From positions 85,879,803 through 85,943,802 of the forward strand of contig CM036755.1 in NCBI GenBank assembly GCA_020796225.1: 64,000 nt of DNA, written 5' to 3'. Every line of letters begins with the position of its first letter. The stretch's first letter is position 1. The translations under genes and the position numbers were made by a program. The notes beneath the pieces were generated by a model. The model was not told the origin of the DNA, made no database searches, and was given only the letters and a program-made list of their open reading frames with translations. The stretch comes from Arion vulgaris (Eukaryota > Mollusca > Gastropoda > Stylommatophora > Arionidae). Of the stretch, positions 63,001 through 64,000 are shown piece after piece.

Positions 63001-63965
63001 GTTCCAGGGCTATATGAGTCACCTGTGTTGTGTTTTATCTGTGTTTAATTAGTGTTCCAGGGCTATATGAGTCACATGTGTTGTGTTATATCTGTATTTA
63101 ATTAGTGTGGTCACGATATTATCTTTCCATCTTTTTTTCGTAGTCTTTCCTTGGCTCTAGTATCTGATTTGTAAACATTTTATGATGTTATTATTGTATG
63201 CTGTTATTGGTGGTTGGTTGTATTCCATTTTCATTAATTGTCCAAACTACTGCATTTATTGTCTTTCAATGTATTCGTTGCATGAAGTTGCGCAGACTCT
63301 GCATCTGGTGTCCTCGTTTCGTTGTCTATCTTTCCTGGTGATTTAGCCTTCCTCAAGCATTTCATTTCACACATGGTGTGCTTTCTGTGGTGTGTTGCTG
63401 TCAGAGACCAAGTTTGGCACTGGTAACAAAGTGTTGGTAGAAACATACTTGTTATCATCTGTTTTTTCACTTCCATCTTGATATTTGTGTGTTGTAGTAA
63501 TGGTGCCAGCTGGTAGATTACTGAATTTCCTTTTGTCATCTTGTCTCTATCTAGTTTTCCGTCCTCTGTGAATATATTAGAAACGGTAAACAATGTAATC
63601 CAACATAATATAACGAATGCCGAATGGTGTGGAAGGGTACGATAACGTAGTGGTTCTTATGAGTTCATTAGAAAGATTTAAAAAATAAAATTCCAACAAA
63701 ATATTTTCACCATCTTCTAAATGAAATCGGGAACACTTGCAGGTGTTACATAATTCGTGCACTGTCGCTGAGATCTTCAAGTGTAAGAAGGAAATCATAG
63801 CCCACATGGTTACTCACTCAAATGCATTGATGGTACTATAAATCAATCAATTAATCAAGCATTCCCATTTATTGAAAGTTTCTAGAATGAAAGAAACTAT
63901 GTGATAAGTAAACTAATTGAATATAATACATTACTTACATCCATCGTGGGAAGTAAGCCATTTTT
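9004..63965 (-). CDS. Tandem micro-exon gene, partial (nine exons in window)
   Basis: Seen: nine segments of 27 nt (one of 30 nt), each bounded on the minus strand by a T-rich ...AG acceptor and a GTAAGT-type donor. All begin with 2 nt and end with 1 nt of split codons (phase 1-1). In transcription order they lie at 63939-63965, 52519-52545, 47837-47863, 38985-39011, 29344-29370, 28633-28659, 14021-14050, 10463-10489 and 9004-9030. The joined reading has no stop over 82 codons. Phase 0 meets stops in exons 4, 7 and 8; phase 2 meets stops in exons 4, 5 and 7. The nine peptides are alignable: an aromatic residue at the second full codon in all nine and Gly at the eighth in most. Junction codons give L, Q, K, D, Q, Y, A, K. 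Introns range from 684 to 14,582 bp. No start, stop, signal peptide or known domain is in the window, so both ends lie outside. Every exon is a symmetric multiple of three, so any could be skipped without a frameshift. The layout resembles the micro-exon genes (MEGs) known from schistosomes, but homology is not claimed and function is unknown. Confidence 0.85.
9385..9690 (+). mobile_element. SINE-like element
   Basis: TAGCTTCGAATCCGAACTGA resembles a tRNA B box (GGTTCGANTCC) plus flank. It is shared with 24,770-24,790, followed in both by an ACATG..CAATTT segment and then AGCTACGGAGT.GTG. The 3' part has drifted. Confidence 0.5.
9715..10400. repeat. 58-60-bp minisatellite, about 11 copies
   Basis: Units contain CTCAACAACAAAACAGTCAG and CAGTAATTATATATATCCAA. 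Several copies lack one to four bases. Confidence 0.95.
10463..10489 (-). CDS. Micro-exon 8 (HWLETPEG)
   Basis: A 27-nt exon with acceptor TGTTTATTTCCACAG and donor GTAAGTAACG. Phase 1 gives HWLETPEG, a near-consensus copy. Phase 0 contains TAG. The 58-60-bp array at 9,715-10,400 lies in the intron just downstream. Confidence 0.85.
10490..12100. other. Intronic sequence, mostly unassigned
   Basis: Between exon 8 and the LINE scrap at 12,110 only a tRNA-like SINE segment (11,075-11,165) is recognised. Short frames at 10,660-10,851 and 11,021-11,339 have no recognisable product. Confidence 0.4.
11075..11165 (-). mobile_element. tRNA-derived SINE fragment
   Basis: On the minus strand GGTGGCAGAGTGCATTAGAT resembles an A box and ATCCATGTTCAATTCACAGG a B box, about 45 nt apart as in tRNA-derived promoters. 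It is too diverged for a functional tRNA. Confidence 0.5.
12110..12480 (+). mobile_element. LINE C-terminal fragment
   Basis: Frame gives HQHKKKVGTEPCLNYIEKQ, then RMKWFGHLIRMHPNSTVYRV and GTNARGRPRKR, a typical C-terminal tail of non-LTR retrotransposons. It is followed by GACGACAAGAGAAGAAGACG as the 3' tail. The same sequence is found inverted at 19,609-19,900. Confidence 0.8.
12656..13115. mobile_element. Palindromic foldback element with tRNA-like arms
   Basis: Left arm 12,656-12,840 and right arm 12,936-13,115 are inverted copies at about 90% identity, both bounded by TGATCAACAAATAAACAGGG. The loop is about 95 bp. Each arm contains GTGGTTCGAGTCCCGTGTTT (B-box-like), and the right arm also has GTGGCTCATTGATTG (A-box-like). 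It could be two SINEs in inverted orientation or a foldback DNA transposon. Confidence 0.8.
13140..13440 (-). mobile_element. LINE C-terminal fragment
   Basis: Minus-strand text includes MMGLTRRDMSRNEDARKKAG and LNFIKKQQIKWFGNISKLPT, then DSASQ. It matches plus-strand sequence at about 27,470-27,600 (FIKKQQIKWFGHVIRLPTDS), so it is the same LINE family as the 17,850-27,720 element. Confidence 0.8.
13425..13825. repeat. 34-bp minisatellite seeded by LINE sequence
   Basis: About 12 copies of a unit containing TCATCTCTGTCGTGACTAGT and TTTCTTCTAT. On the minus strand it reads AAAACTAGTCACGACAGAGA. The LINE at 27,418-27,447 has AAAACTAGTCACGACATAGA at the matching place next to its C-terminal tail. 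Confidence 0.85.
14021..14050 (-). CDS. Micro-exon 7, 30 nt (DWLSGTIGV)
   Basis: A 30-nt exon, one codon longer than the others. The acceptor is CTTTTTACTTTACAG and the donor GTAAGTATCT. Phase 1 gives DWLSGTIGV, with the last G completing GCA (Ala) with exon 8. An alternative donor six bases upstream (GTAGGT) would give a 24-nt exon in the same phase. Stops close phases 0 and 2. Confidence 0.8.
   Translation of the reverse strand: MIGYQVLLV
14100..14690 (-). mobile_element. Penelope-like element 3' part with internal inversion
   Basis: The minus strand carries the Penelope 3' end: RSCSSDDRSRFALENRLISL-like GIY-YIG tail, then AATTTGTCACTCCTGTTTGT and TTGATAAAGGCCTTGTTGGT. At about 14,605 orientation flips: 14,608-14,680 is plus-strand sequence (GATACTGGCCATTTAGGA) matching 44,475-44,545. 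Confidence 0.8.
14860..15620 (+). mobile_element. RNase H-LINE 3' end
   Basis: Plus-strand scraps such as PPSMDILRRDRSEHLWTNLF are the C-terminal tail of an RNase H LINE. The following 3' UTR (15,290-15,600) is shared with 3,540-4,040. No intact frame. Confidence 0.65.
15690..16660 (-). mobile_element. RNase H-bearing LINE, 3' part (best copy)
   Basis: A 215-codon frame (16,013-16,660) contains a non-LTR RNase H domain: VNTDGSVQRGEKSGWGFLAN (first catalytic Asp in TDGS), MRMEVEAVTAALHWISG (catalytic Glu), VVSDSQSMLHKIQKGRFRY (Asp in SDS). After a frameshift near 16,010, YCPGHAGVYGNVRPDRLEST holds the usual NERAD box as NVRPD. The next frame (15,698-15,967) ends in CLRGRVRGVFNQRSTG and ISMHTLRYMMGETEHL. 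The frameshift and N/E/R changes make it a pseudogene. Confidence 0.88.
16661..17205. other. Spacer with a short direct duplication
   Basis: A segment containing GAATTCTGAAGTCACTGGGA and AAGCTGACAGTGGTATAAT occurs twice (about 16,945-17,000 and 17,015-17,065). No recognised gene. Confidence 0.5.
17210..17845 (+). mobile_element. Penelope-like element, 3' part
   Basis: Starts with GATGTCCAGGTCACAGCCAT (GIY-YIG domain end, decayed) and runs through GCTTGATAAAGGCCTTGTTG to TTTGTGATTACGTGTTTTG. It is preceded at 17,262-17,296 by an inverted scrap of the same 3' terminus (TTGATTGGCAAAACACG), also seen at 14,118-14,153. Penelope elements commonly carry such inverted terminal pieces. Confidence 0.75.
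18278..19041 (+). mobile_element. Internally deleted BovB-like RTE element with TSD
   Basis: The insert (18,291-19,028) begins with an RTE 5' leader (GGTTCCAAGCCCTGATGAAA) and jumps to the C-terminus: NVVSILTYVIESWKMTKDIE, ENRCLRKIMNIKWNEFRRSD, then RGRPKETL after frameshifts. It ends in an (ATT)n tail. It is flanked by ATGACCTAATTAT (18,278-18,290) and ATGACCTGATTAT (19,029-19,041), a 13-bp target-site duplication with one mismatch. Confidence 0.88.
19300..19420 (+). mobile_element. RNase H-LINE 3' terminal scrap
   Basis: TGTISMHTLRYLLGDWHLW matches the C-terminal end of the RNase H LINE family seen at 3,360-3,430 and 15,700. It sits inside the endonuclease half of the host LINE and interrupts its frame. 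Confidence 0.75.
22440..24390 (-). mobile_element. Penelope-like element (reverse transcriptase end plus GIY-YIG)
   Basis: The minus strand reads reverse-transcriptase C-terminal scraps (VNFLDIIVSISVSS, TTVFYKTTDSHSYLLYTC, LRLRRLCYDDNDFRHNAHEM, TKLVLTFHPHNAPTLRILLR). A GIY-YIG nuclease domain follows: NLIYAILSKRCRIAYVMETC, then VRLADRFSQHLRDIS, with GIY seen as IYA and YIG as YVM. The Arg and His of RFSQHL are kept. The 3' end holds TTTGATAAAGATCTACGACC then GAAACGTTG, a hammerhead-like motif. The element is G-rich and GC-richer than its host. Confidence 0.85.
24700..24925 (+). mobile_element. tRNA-derived SINE
   Basis: GGGGTTTCGAATCCGGACCG is a good B-box match, with tRNA-like sequence before it (from GGTCTCAATTGAGAAG). 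The tail CATCTCTATCGATAGGTGTA to CCGGTGCAATG matches the tandem units at 7,691-7,915. It lies inside the hAT shell. Confidence 0.65.
25441..27720 (+). mobile_element. LINE 3' part (reverse transcriptase), continuation of 17,850-19,608
   Basis: Plus-strand text: WNDELQLAVKQKKMQLYNIG, KIQAWQDYGETLHSDYKSST, then after the 74-bp array VNMVLSNKTPGPDNIPVDLI, YRGITLQSQTGKIIGKVLEK, QMGFRKNRSCIDAIFALRQL, RQCCVLSPLLFI-like and FHFADDQAIIS (F-ADD catalytic box). C-terminal FIKKQQIKWFGHVIRLPTDS and GSPRKRWI follow. Several stops and frameshifts. WWN at 19,608 joins DELQ here once the antisense insertion is removed. Confidence 0.88.
25780..26300. repeat. 74-bp minisatellite inside LINE coding sequence
   Basis: Seven copies of a unit containing GAACACACAGTAAACGTCAC and GAACCAAGCATAGCACTATC. 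The last copy runs in frame into the LINE (SEVEPSIALSEIRNAVNMVL), so the unit is element coding sequence. 74 is not divisible by three, so the amplification destroyed the frame. Confidence 0.93.
27870..28450 (-). mobile_element. RNase H-LINE 3' fragment, decayed
   Basis: The minus strand shows PISMHTLRYLLREAEHLSVC and PECSDVRF, KCMMGRVRSVFRHGT and, upstream, sequence matching the SDSQSML region at 16,080. The same family as 15,690-16,660, with more stops. Confidence 0.75.
28633..28659 (-). CDS. Micro-exon 6 (KWTHTAEG)
   Basis: A 27-nt exon with acceptor TGTATTTTTAATAG and donor GTAAGTAACG. Phase 1 gives KWTHTAEG, close to exon 8 (HWLETPEG). Exons 6 and 8 also share the first ten donor-side bases, GTAAGTAACG. 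Confidence 0.85.
29344..29370 (-). CDS. Micro-exon 5 (HWFNSEEY)
   Basis: A 27-nt exon with acceptor TTTATTTGTAATTTACAG and donor GTAAGTGTAT. Phase 1 gives HWFNSEEY, ending in Tyr instead of Gly. The codon to exon 6 is CAG (Gln). It is followed by the shortest intron seen, 684 bp, which lacks a large array. Confidence 0.82.
29371..30040. other. AT-rich intronic spacer
   Basis: No gene, RNA or transposon recognised upstream of exon 5 (in transcription order) before the 36-bp array begins. Confidence 0.4.
30040..36565. repeat. 36-bp minisatellite with a degenerate core
   Basis: Unit TTCCCCAACTTCTACCTTAC then ATAAGAATGTCATTGA. Copies are regular at 34,900-36,550, looser at 30,040-31,130, and barely recognisable at 31,130-33,240, where only scraps such as GTCATTGATTC remain. 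Both strands have long open frames (NVIDSPTSTLHK on plus, MTFLCKVEVGES on minus) because 36 is divisible by three. These are not genes. Confidence 0.95.
33245..34245. other. GC-rich non-repeat island within the 36-bp array
   Basis: About 1 kb near 50% GC, unlike its AT-rich surroundings. It contains GCCCCAGCCGCTCGGGGGCT and GATGGATGGATGAAATAGTG. Frames of 77-97 codons exist on both strands but none is recognised. The abrupt right edge (CCCCAACTTCTACCTT resumes at 34,246) suggests an inserted element; its identity is unknown. Confidence 0.5.
36692..37722. repeat. 86-bp minisatellite from a LINE C-terminus, with CRE sites
   Basis: Twelve copies of a unit containing CTTGTGTCATACCTGCCGGC and TATCAGTTCTGACGTCATT. 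On the minus strand it reads TSELITCSNQRE and MIAYAGRYDT, continuing the LINE tail at 37,723-38,110. Nearly every unit has the palindrome TGACGTCA. CG-rich CCGGCG recurs. Confidence 0.93.
37723..38110 (-). mobile_element. LINE C-terminal fragment
   Basis: Minus-strand text LLYGCESWIINKQSIDNYKP, then decayed IRSATKTHRTLSNE and ILRRGG, then HLINTGNIKGRIDRGRQREK and MLDNLTPWFDT. This is a typical tail of non-LTR elements. It leads directly into the 86-bp array. Confidence 0.8.
38305..38496 (-). CDS. Small open frame, 63 residues, hydrophobic C-terminus
   Basis: Begins with ATG in AAAATGGCGGACAG, a good animal start context, and ends in TGA. The protein starts MADSGYEEQTQSAVCSLYCG, is rich in Cys, and ends with a hydrophobic stretch FCVAILATVICILCGACC that could be a membrane segment. 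It lies in the intron downstream of exon 4 on the same strand. Family not recognised. It could be a real single-exon micropeptide, a first exon, or transposon sequence. Confidence 0.3.
   Translation of the reverse strand: MADSGYEEQTQSAVCSLYCGCRKLDFVVIVVPFDKNCSSSDEQFCVAILATVICILCGACCFL
38985..39011 (-). CDS. Micro-exon 4 (EFSASLGD)
   Basis: A 27-nt exon with acceptor TATTTATTTTACAG and donor GTAAGGAAGA. Phase 1 gives EFSASLGD. This is one of the most diverged units: Phe in the aromatic slot, and Gly shifted one place left. Phases 0 and 2 both contain stops, so only the shared phase can be coding. Confidence 0.75.
39100..39689 (+). pseudogene. Decayed LINE RNase H fragment
   Basis: The plus frame at 39,411-39,689 reads ISINGSVIRHVQSRVCSFTA, TTYNLTLSNMVVTKPMVWLE and THAFFLTD-like HAFFLTDLMNIV. 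It is alignable with LINE RNase H (TDGSV, MEVMAVT, LTDSMNML) but with the first Asp and the Glu replaced. The preceding 39,100-39,340 has no recognised frame. Confidence 0.65.
40020..40635. repeat. 42-bp minisatellite, about 14 copies
   Basis: Unit GCAGTACTACATTTCGGCTA, TGCTAGTTCCTAACGTGTTC, TT. Open in plus frame (QYYISAMLVPNVFL). The left copies have indels, the right copies are nearly identical. Confidence 0.95.
40690..41085. repeat. 74-bp tandem repeat, about 5 copies
   Basis: Units contain CACTTTAGTTTTCTGTCAAC and CTACCTTGATCGGCATCATA. Each has the short inverted pair TGTCAAC...GTTGA. No coding. Confidence 0.92.
41310..42352. repeat. 54-bp minisatellite, about 19 copies
   Basis: Unit TTTTATTAACATGTTTACTG, AACTTATTTTGAAATTTTAG, AAGTTTACTTTTTG. 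A 176-codon minus frame (KTKSKLLKFQNMFSKHVN repeats) is a by-product of the unit. Followed by a (GT)n run at 42,363-42,386. Confidence 0.95.
42390..43140. other. Intronic spacer
   Basis: No recognised gene. 42,770-42,960 has coding-like composition but no clear frame. An (AT)n run sits at 43,045-43,063. Confidence 0.35.
43661..45010 (+). mobile_element. Penelope-like element inserted in the RTE
   Basis: Plus-strand text: TFLTSLSLSAYPPS / VNFLDITITI, SVYYKPTDAHSFFFIPLPIP, FHPHSSLVKTVLFRHLSILQ, then FAQHLRDIRQ-like and RSCSSDDRSRFALENRLISL of GIY-YIG. The 3' end is GCTTGATAAAGGCCTTGTTG and GTCGAAACGTTGCTG. Target duplication CATATTTTATT lies at 43,649-43,659 and 45,011-45,021; removing the insert restores RTE sequence as seen at 18,505-18,535. 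Confidence 0.9.
45444..46028 (-). pseudogene. In-frame RTE / RNase H-LINE chimeric frame
   Basis: A 194-codon frame whose first about 110 codons are RTE linker (up to LYNTLKQLTGTFVSKAG) and whose rest is the C-terminal tail of an RNase H LINE: DIADILNALIECGRKEVFNL, KIGVTRKEQHNRYVSRLINQ, ILRRRSEHLWTCPECNEDI. The second part is found alone at 47,400-47,690. The fusion keeps the frame, though no function is implied. Confidence 0.8.
47335..47695 (+). mobile_element. RNase H-LINE C-terminal fragment
   Basis: SGHMGVVGNERADRLVGSAT retains the NERAD box of RNase H, then QPMDRADILKALIEWRG. After a frameshift, KIGVARKEQHNRYVSRLINQ and LEILQRRSKHLWTCPECNED. It ends shortly before exon 3. Confidence 0.85.
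47837..47863 (-). CDS. Micro-exon 3 (WYLHNEPG)
   Basis: A 27-nt exon with acceptor TTGTTTTATTTTACAG and donor GTAAGTTACA. Phase 1 gives WYLHNEPG. Tyr occupies the aromatic position, with an extra Trp before it. The start of its downstream intron resembles that of exon 1 (both contain ATATTCAAT after the donor), suggesting exon plus flank were duplicated together. Confidence 0.82.
48245..50350. repeat. 59-bp minisatellite, about 36 copies
   Basis: Unit TGTCTGAACAATGTCAGCTT, ACAATATTTCACTACTGTCA, CAAGTGATTCATGTTGGCC, with GCTTCCTGTTGG as a frequent variant. On the minus strand each unit has CACTTGTGACAG followed 12 nt later by GTAAGC, a splice-like arrangement. Plus-strand frames through it are repeat by-products. 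Confidence 0.95.
50570..51165. repeat. 49-bp tandem repeat, about 12 copies
   Basis: Unit GTATGTTGTACGCTAATTGT, AAGAGCATATAATTCACGAA, TATAAGTAA. It is preceded by CTAGCAGATGTATTCGTTCG TTGCATGGGAA, which resembles Helitron-type ends, and followed by the helicase remnant. Confidence 0.93.
51166..51541 (-). mobile_element. Helitron (Pif1-like helicase) remnant
   Basis: The minus strand reads SIRKQLVEETDISNYNVCLP then MAINKAQRHSYKNKVGGI, alignable with the helicase C-terminus of Helitrons (FAMTINKSQGQ-type motif VI region). Decayed DSCFFYWSALCGLYISY and a TCAYTKWLQ-like end follow. No full domain remains. Confidence 0.6.
51690..51895 (+). mobile_element. LINE 3' end with (TGA)n tail
   Basis: Text RVPGRRGRPRRRWLQDI, then in another frame TIGEVGELARDRVNFRCAAK and RATSYKGYAP before a stop. 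The last residues are typical of RTE/CR1-type C-termini, and TGATGATGATGATG follows as a microsatellite tail. Confidence 0.75.
51905..52120. repeat. 13-bp tandem repeat, about 16 copies
   Basis: Unit ACAATCATCTGGT. It begins directly after the (TGA)n LINE tail. Open in one plus frame (39-bp super-period) without coding meaning. Confidence 0.95.
52255..52350 (-). mobile_element. LINE reverse-transcriptase palm scrap
   Basis: The minus strand reads EVKTGE, QQCVMSSLLFNID, matching the TGVRQGCVMSPLLFN motif of RTE-like reverse transcriptases. Very short. Confidence 0.5.
52519..52545 (-). CDS. Micro-exon 2 (AFLLSREG)
   Basis: A 27-nt exon with acceptor TTTTGTATATTACAG and donor GTAAGTAAAA. Phase 1 gives AFLLSREG, with Phe in the aromatic position and the terminal EG shared with exons 6 and 8. 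The codon joining it to exon 3 is CAA (Gln). The preceding intron of 11.4 kb is mostly the 53-bp satellite. Confidence 0.82.
52546..53260. other. Intronic spacer
   Basis: AT-rich, no recognised gene or repeat between exon 2 and the SINE-like segment. Confidence 0.4.
53262..53435 (-). mobile_element. tRNA-derived SINE
   Basis: The minus strand has GTTCGTAGCGCATTGGTAGA (A-box-like) and GTGAGTGCGGTTTAATTCCG (B-box-like), about 45 nt apart, followed by a unique body ending in AGCGAGCCGAAAAGC. Good SINE head structure, not a working tRNA. Confidence 0.65.
53490..53527 (+). other. G-rich tract, G-quadruplex capable
   Basis: Six runs of three to five G within 38 bp (GGGGCGGGG...GGGGG...GGGG...GGGGG). 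Stands out in AT-rich surroundings. Confidence 0.7.
53570..53665 (-). mobile_element. Second tRNA-like SINE scrap
   Basis: The minus strand GAAGTCCCGTATTCAATCCT has a B-box-like core, with GGATGTTATGCGG upstream. Weak. Confidence 0.35.
53940..63105. repeat. 53-bp satellite array, about 170 copies, each with TGAGTCA
   Basis: Unit GTTATATCTGTGTTTAATTA, GTGTTCCAGTGCTATATGAG, TCACCTGTGTTGT. Two main variants differ at the end (CCTGTGTTGTG and CCCATGTTGGG). Nearly every unit carries ATGAGTCACC. Degenerate patches with many single-base losses occur at 55,890-55,940, 56,300-56,400, 57,040-57,110 and 62,640-62,830. This is the largest array in the window and makes up most of the intron between exons 1 and 2. 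Confidence 0.98.
63110..63625 (-). mobile_element. LINE C-terminal fragment
   Basis: The minus strand reads IFTEDGKLDRDKMTKGNSVI, YQLAPLLQHTNIKMEVKKQM, ITSMFLPTLCYQCQTWSLTA and MCEMKCLRKA, then frameshifted IERQ..FGQLMKME. Same broad family as the antisense LINE at 19,609-25,437 (YQLAPLL, LPTLCYQxQTW). It abuts the 53-bp array. Confidence 0.85.
63939..63965 (-). CDS. Micro-exon 1 (KWLTSHDG)
   Basis: A 27-nt exon read on the minus strand. The acceptor is a T-rich tract ending TTTATTTTGACAG and the donor is GTAAGTAATG. In phase 1 it gives KWLTSHDG, with the last base T completing a Leu codon with exon 2. It is the most upstream unit visible; only 35 bp of the window lie beyond it, so earlier exons are probably outside. 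Confidence 0.85.
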
Positions 63966-64000
63966 CTGTCAAAATAAACAAATAGAAATGTTCTATCTAA

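Overview
The window is eukaryotic, AT-rich, repeat-dense DNA from an invertebrate animal. The mobile elements are of types common in molluscs and other lophotrochozoans: RNase H-bearing non-LTR elements, BovB-like RTE elements, GIY-YIG Penelope-like elements, hAT, Helitron and tRNA-type SINE remnants. The phylum cannot be fixed from the sequence alone. No bacterial operon, rRNA, CRISPR or conventional long protein-coding gene is visible. Nearly every long open frame is either a tandem repeat whose unit is stop-free or a decayed transposon.

The main result is a gene on the minus strand made of micro-exons. Nine short exons (eight of 27 nt, one of 30 nt) lie between 9,004 and 63,965. Each has a good AG acceptor and GTAAG donor, and all are phase 1-1. 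Joined in order they give one uninterrupted 82-codon reading. Phases 0 and 2 are both closed by stops in some of the exons. Each exon encodes a diverged copy of one short peptide: polar residue, then W/F/Y, then usually L/F, then small residues, usually ending in G (for example KWLTSHDG, HWLETPEG, RWFASKHG). No start or stop codon is seen, so the gene continues past both window edges. Coding sequence is about 0.45% of the span.

The rest of the window is mostly intron, filled with minisatellites and transposons. From left to right: LINE-derived 54-bp array, 48-, 38-, 58-, 41-, 46-, 57-, 69- and 28-bp arrays (1-8,790); exon 9, a 58-60-bp array, exon 8, SINE and LINE scraps, a tRNA-like palindrome and a 34-bp array (9,000-13,825); exon 7; a transposon graveyard with a deep nested stack (14,100-28,450); exons 6 and 5; a 6.5-kb 36-bp array with a GC-rich island, then an 86-bp array seeded by a LINE C-terminus (30,040-37,720); exon 4; 42-, 74- and 54-bp arrays and an RTE element with a nested Penelope element (39,000-47,700); exon 3; 59-, 49- and 13-bp arrays with Helitron and LINE remnants (48,245-52,350); exon 2; SINE scraps and a 9.2-kb array of a 53-bp unit (53,940-63,105); a LINE fragment; exon 1.

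Two themes recur. First, several minisatellites are amplified pieces of neighbouring transposons, so array birth inside LINEs looks like the local engine of intron growth. Second, insertions can be put in order from nesting and target-site duplications, for example Penelope and SINE inside hAT inside an antisense LINE inside a sense LINE of the same family. Single-base indels are frequent in the arrays; part of this may be long-read consensus error.
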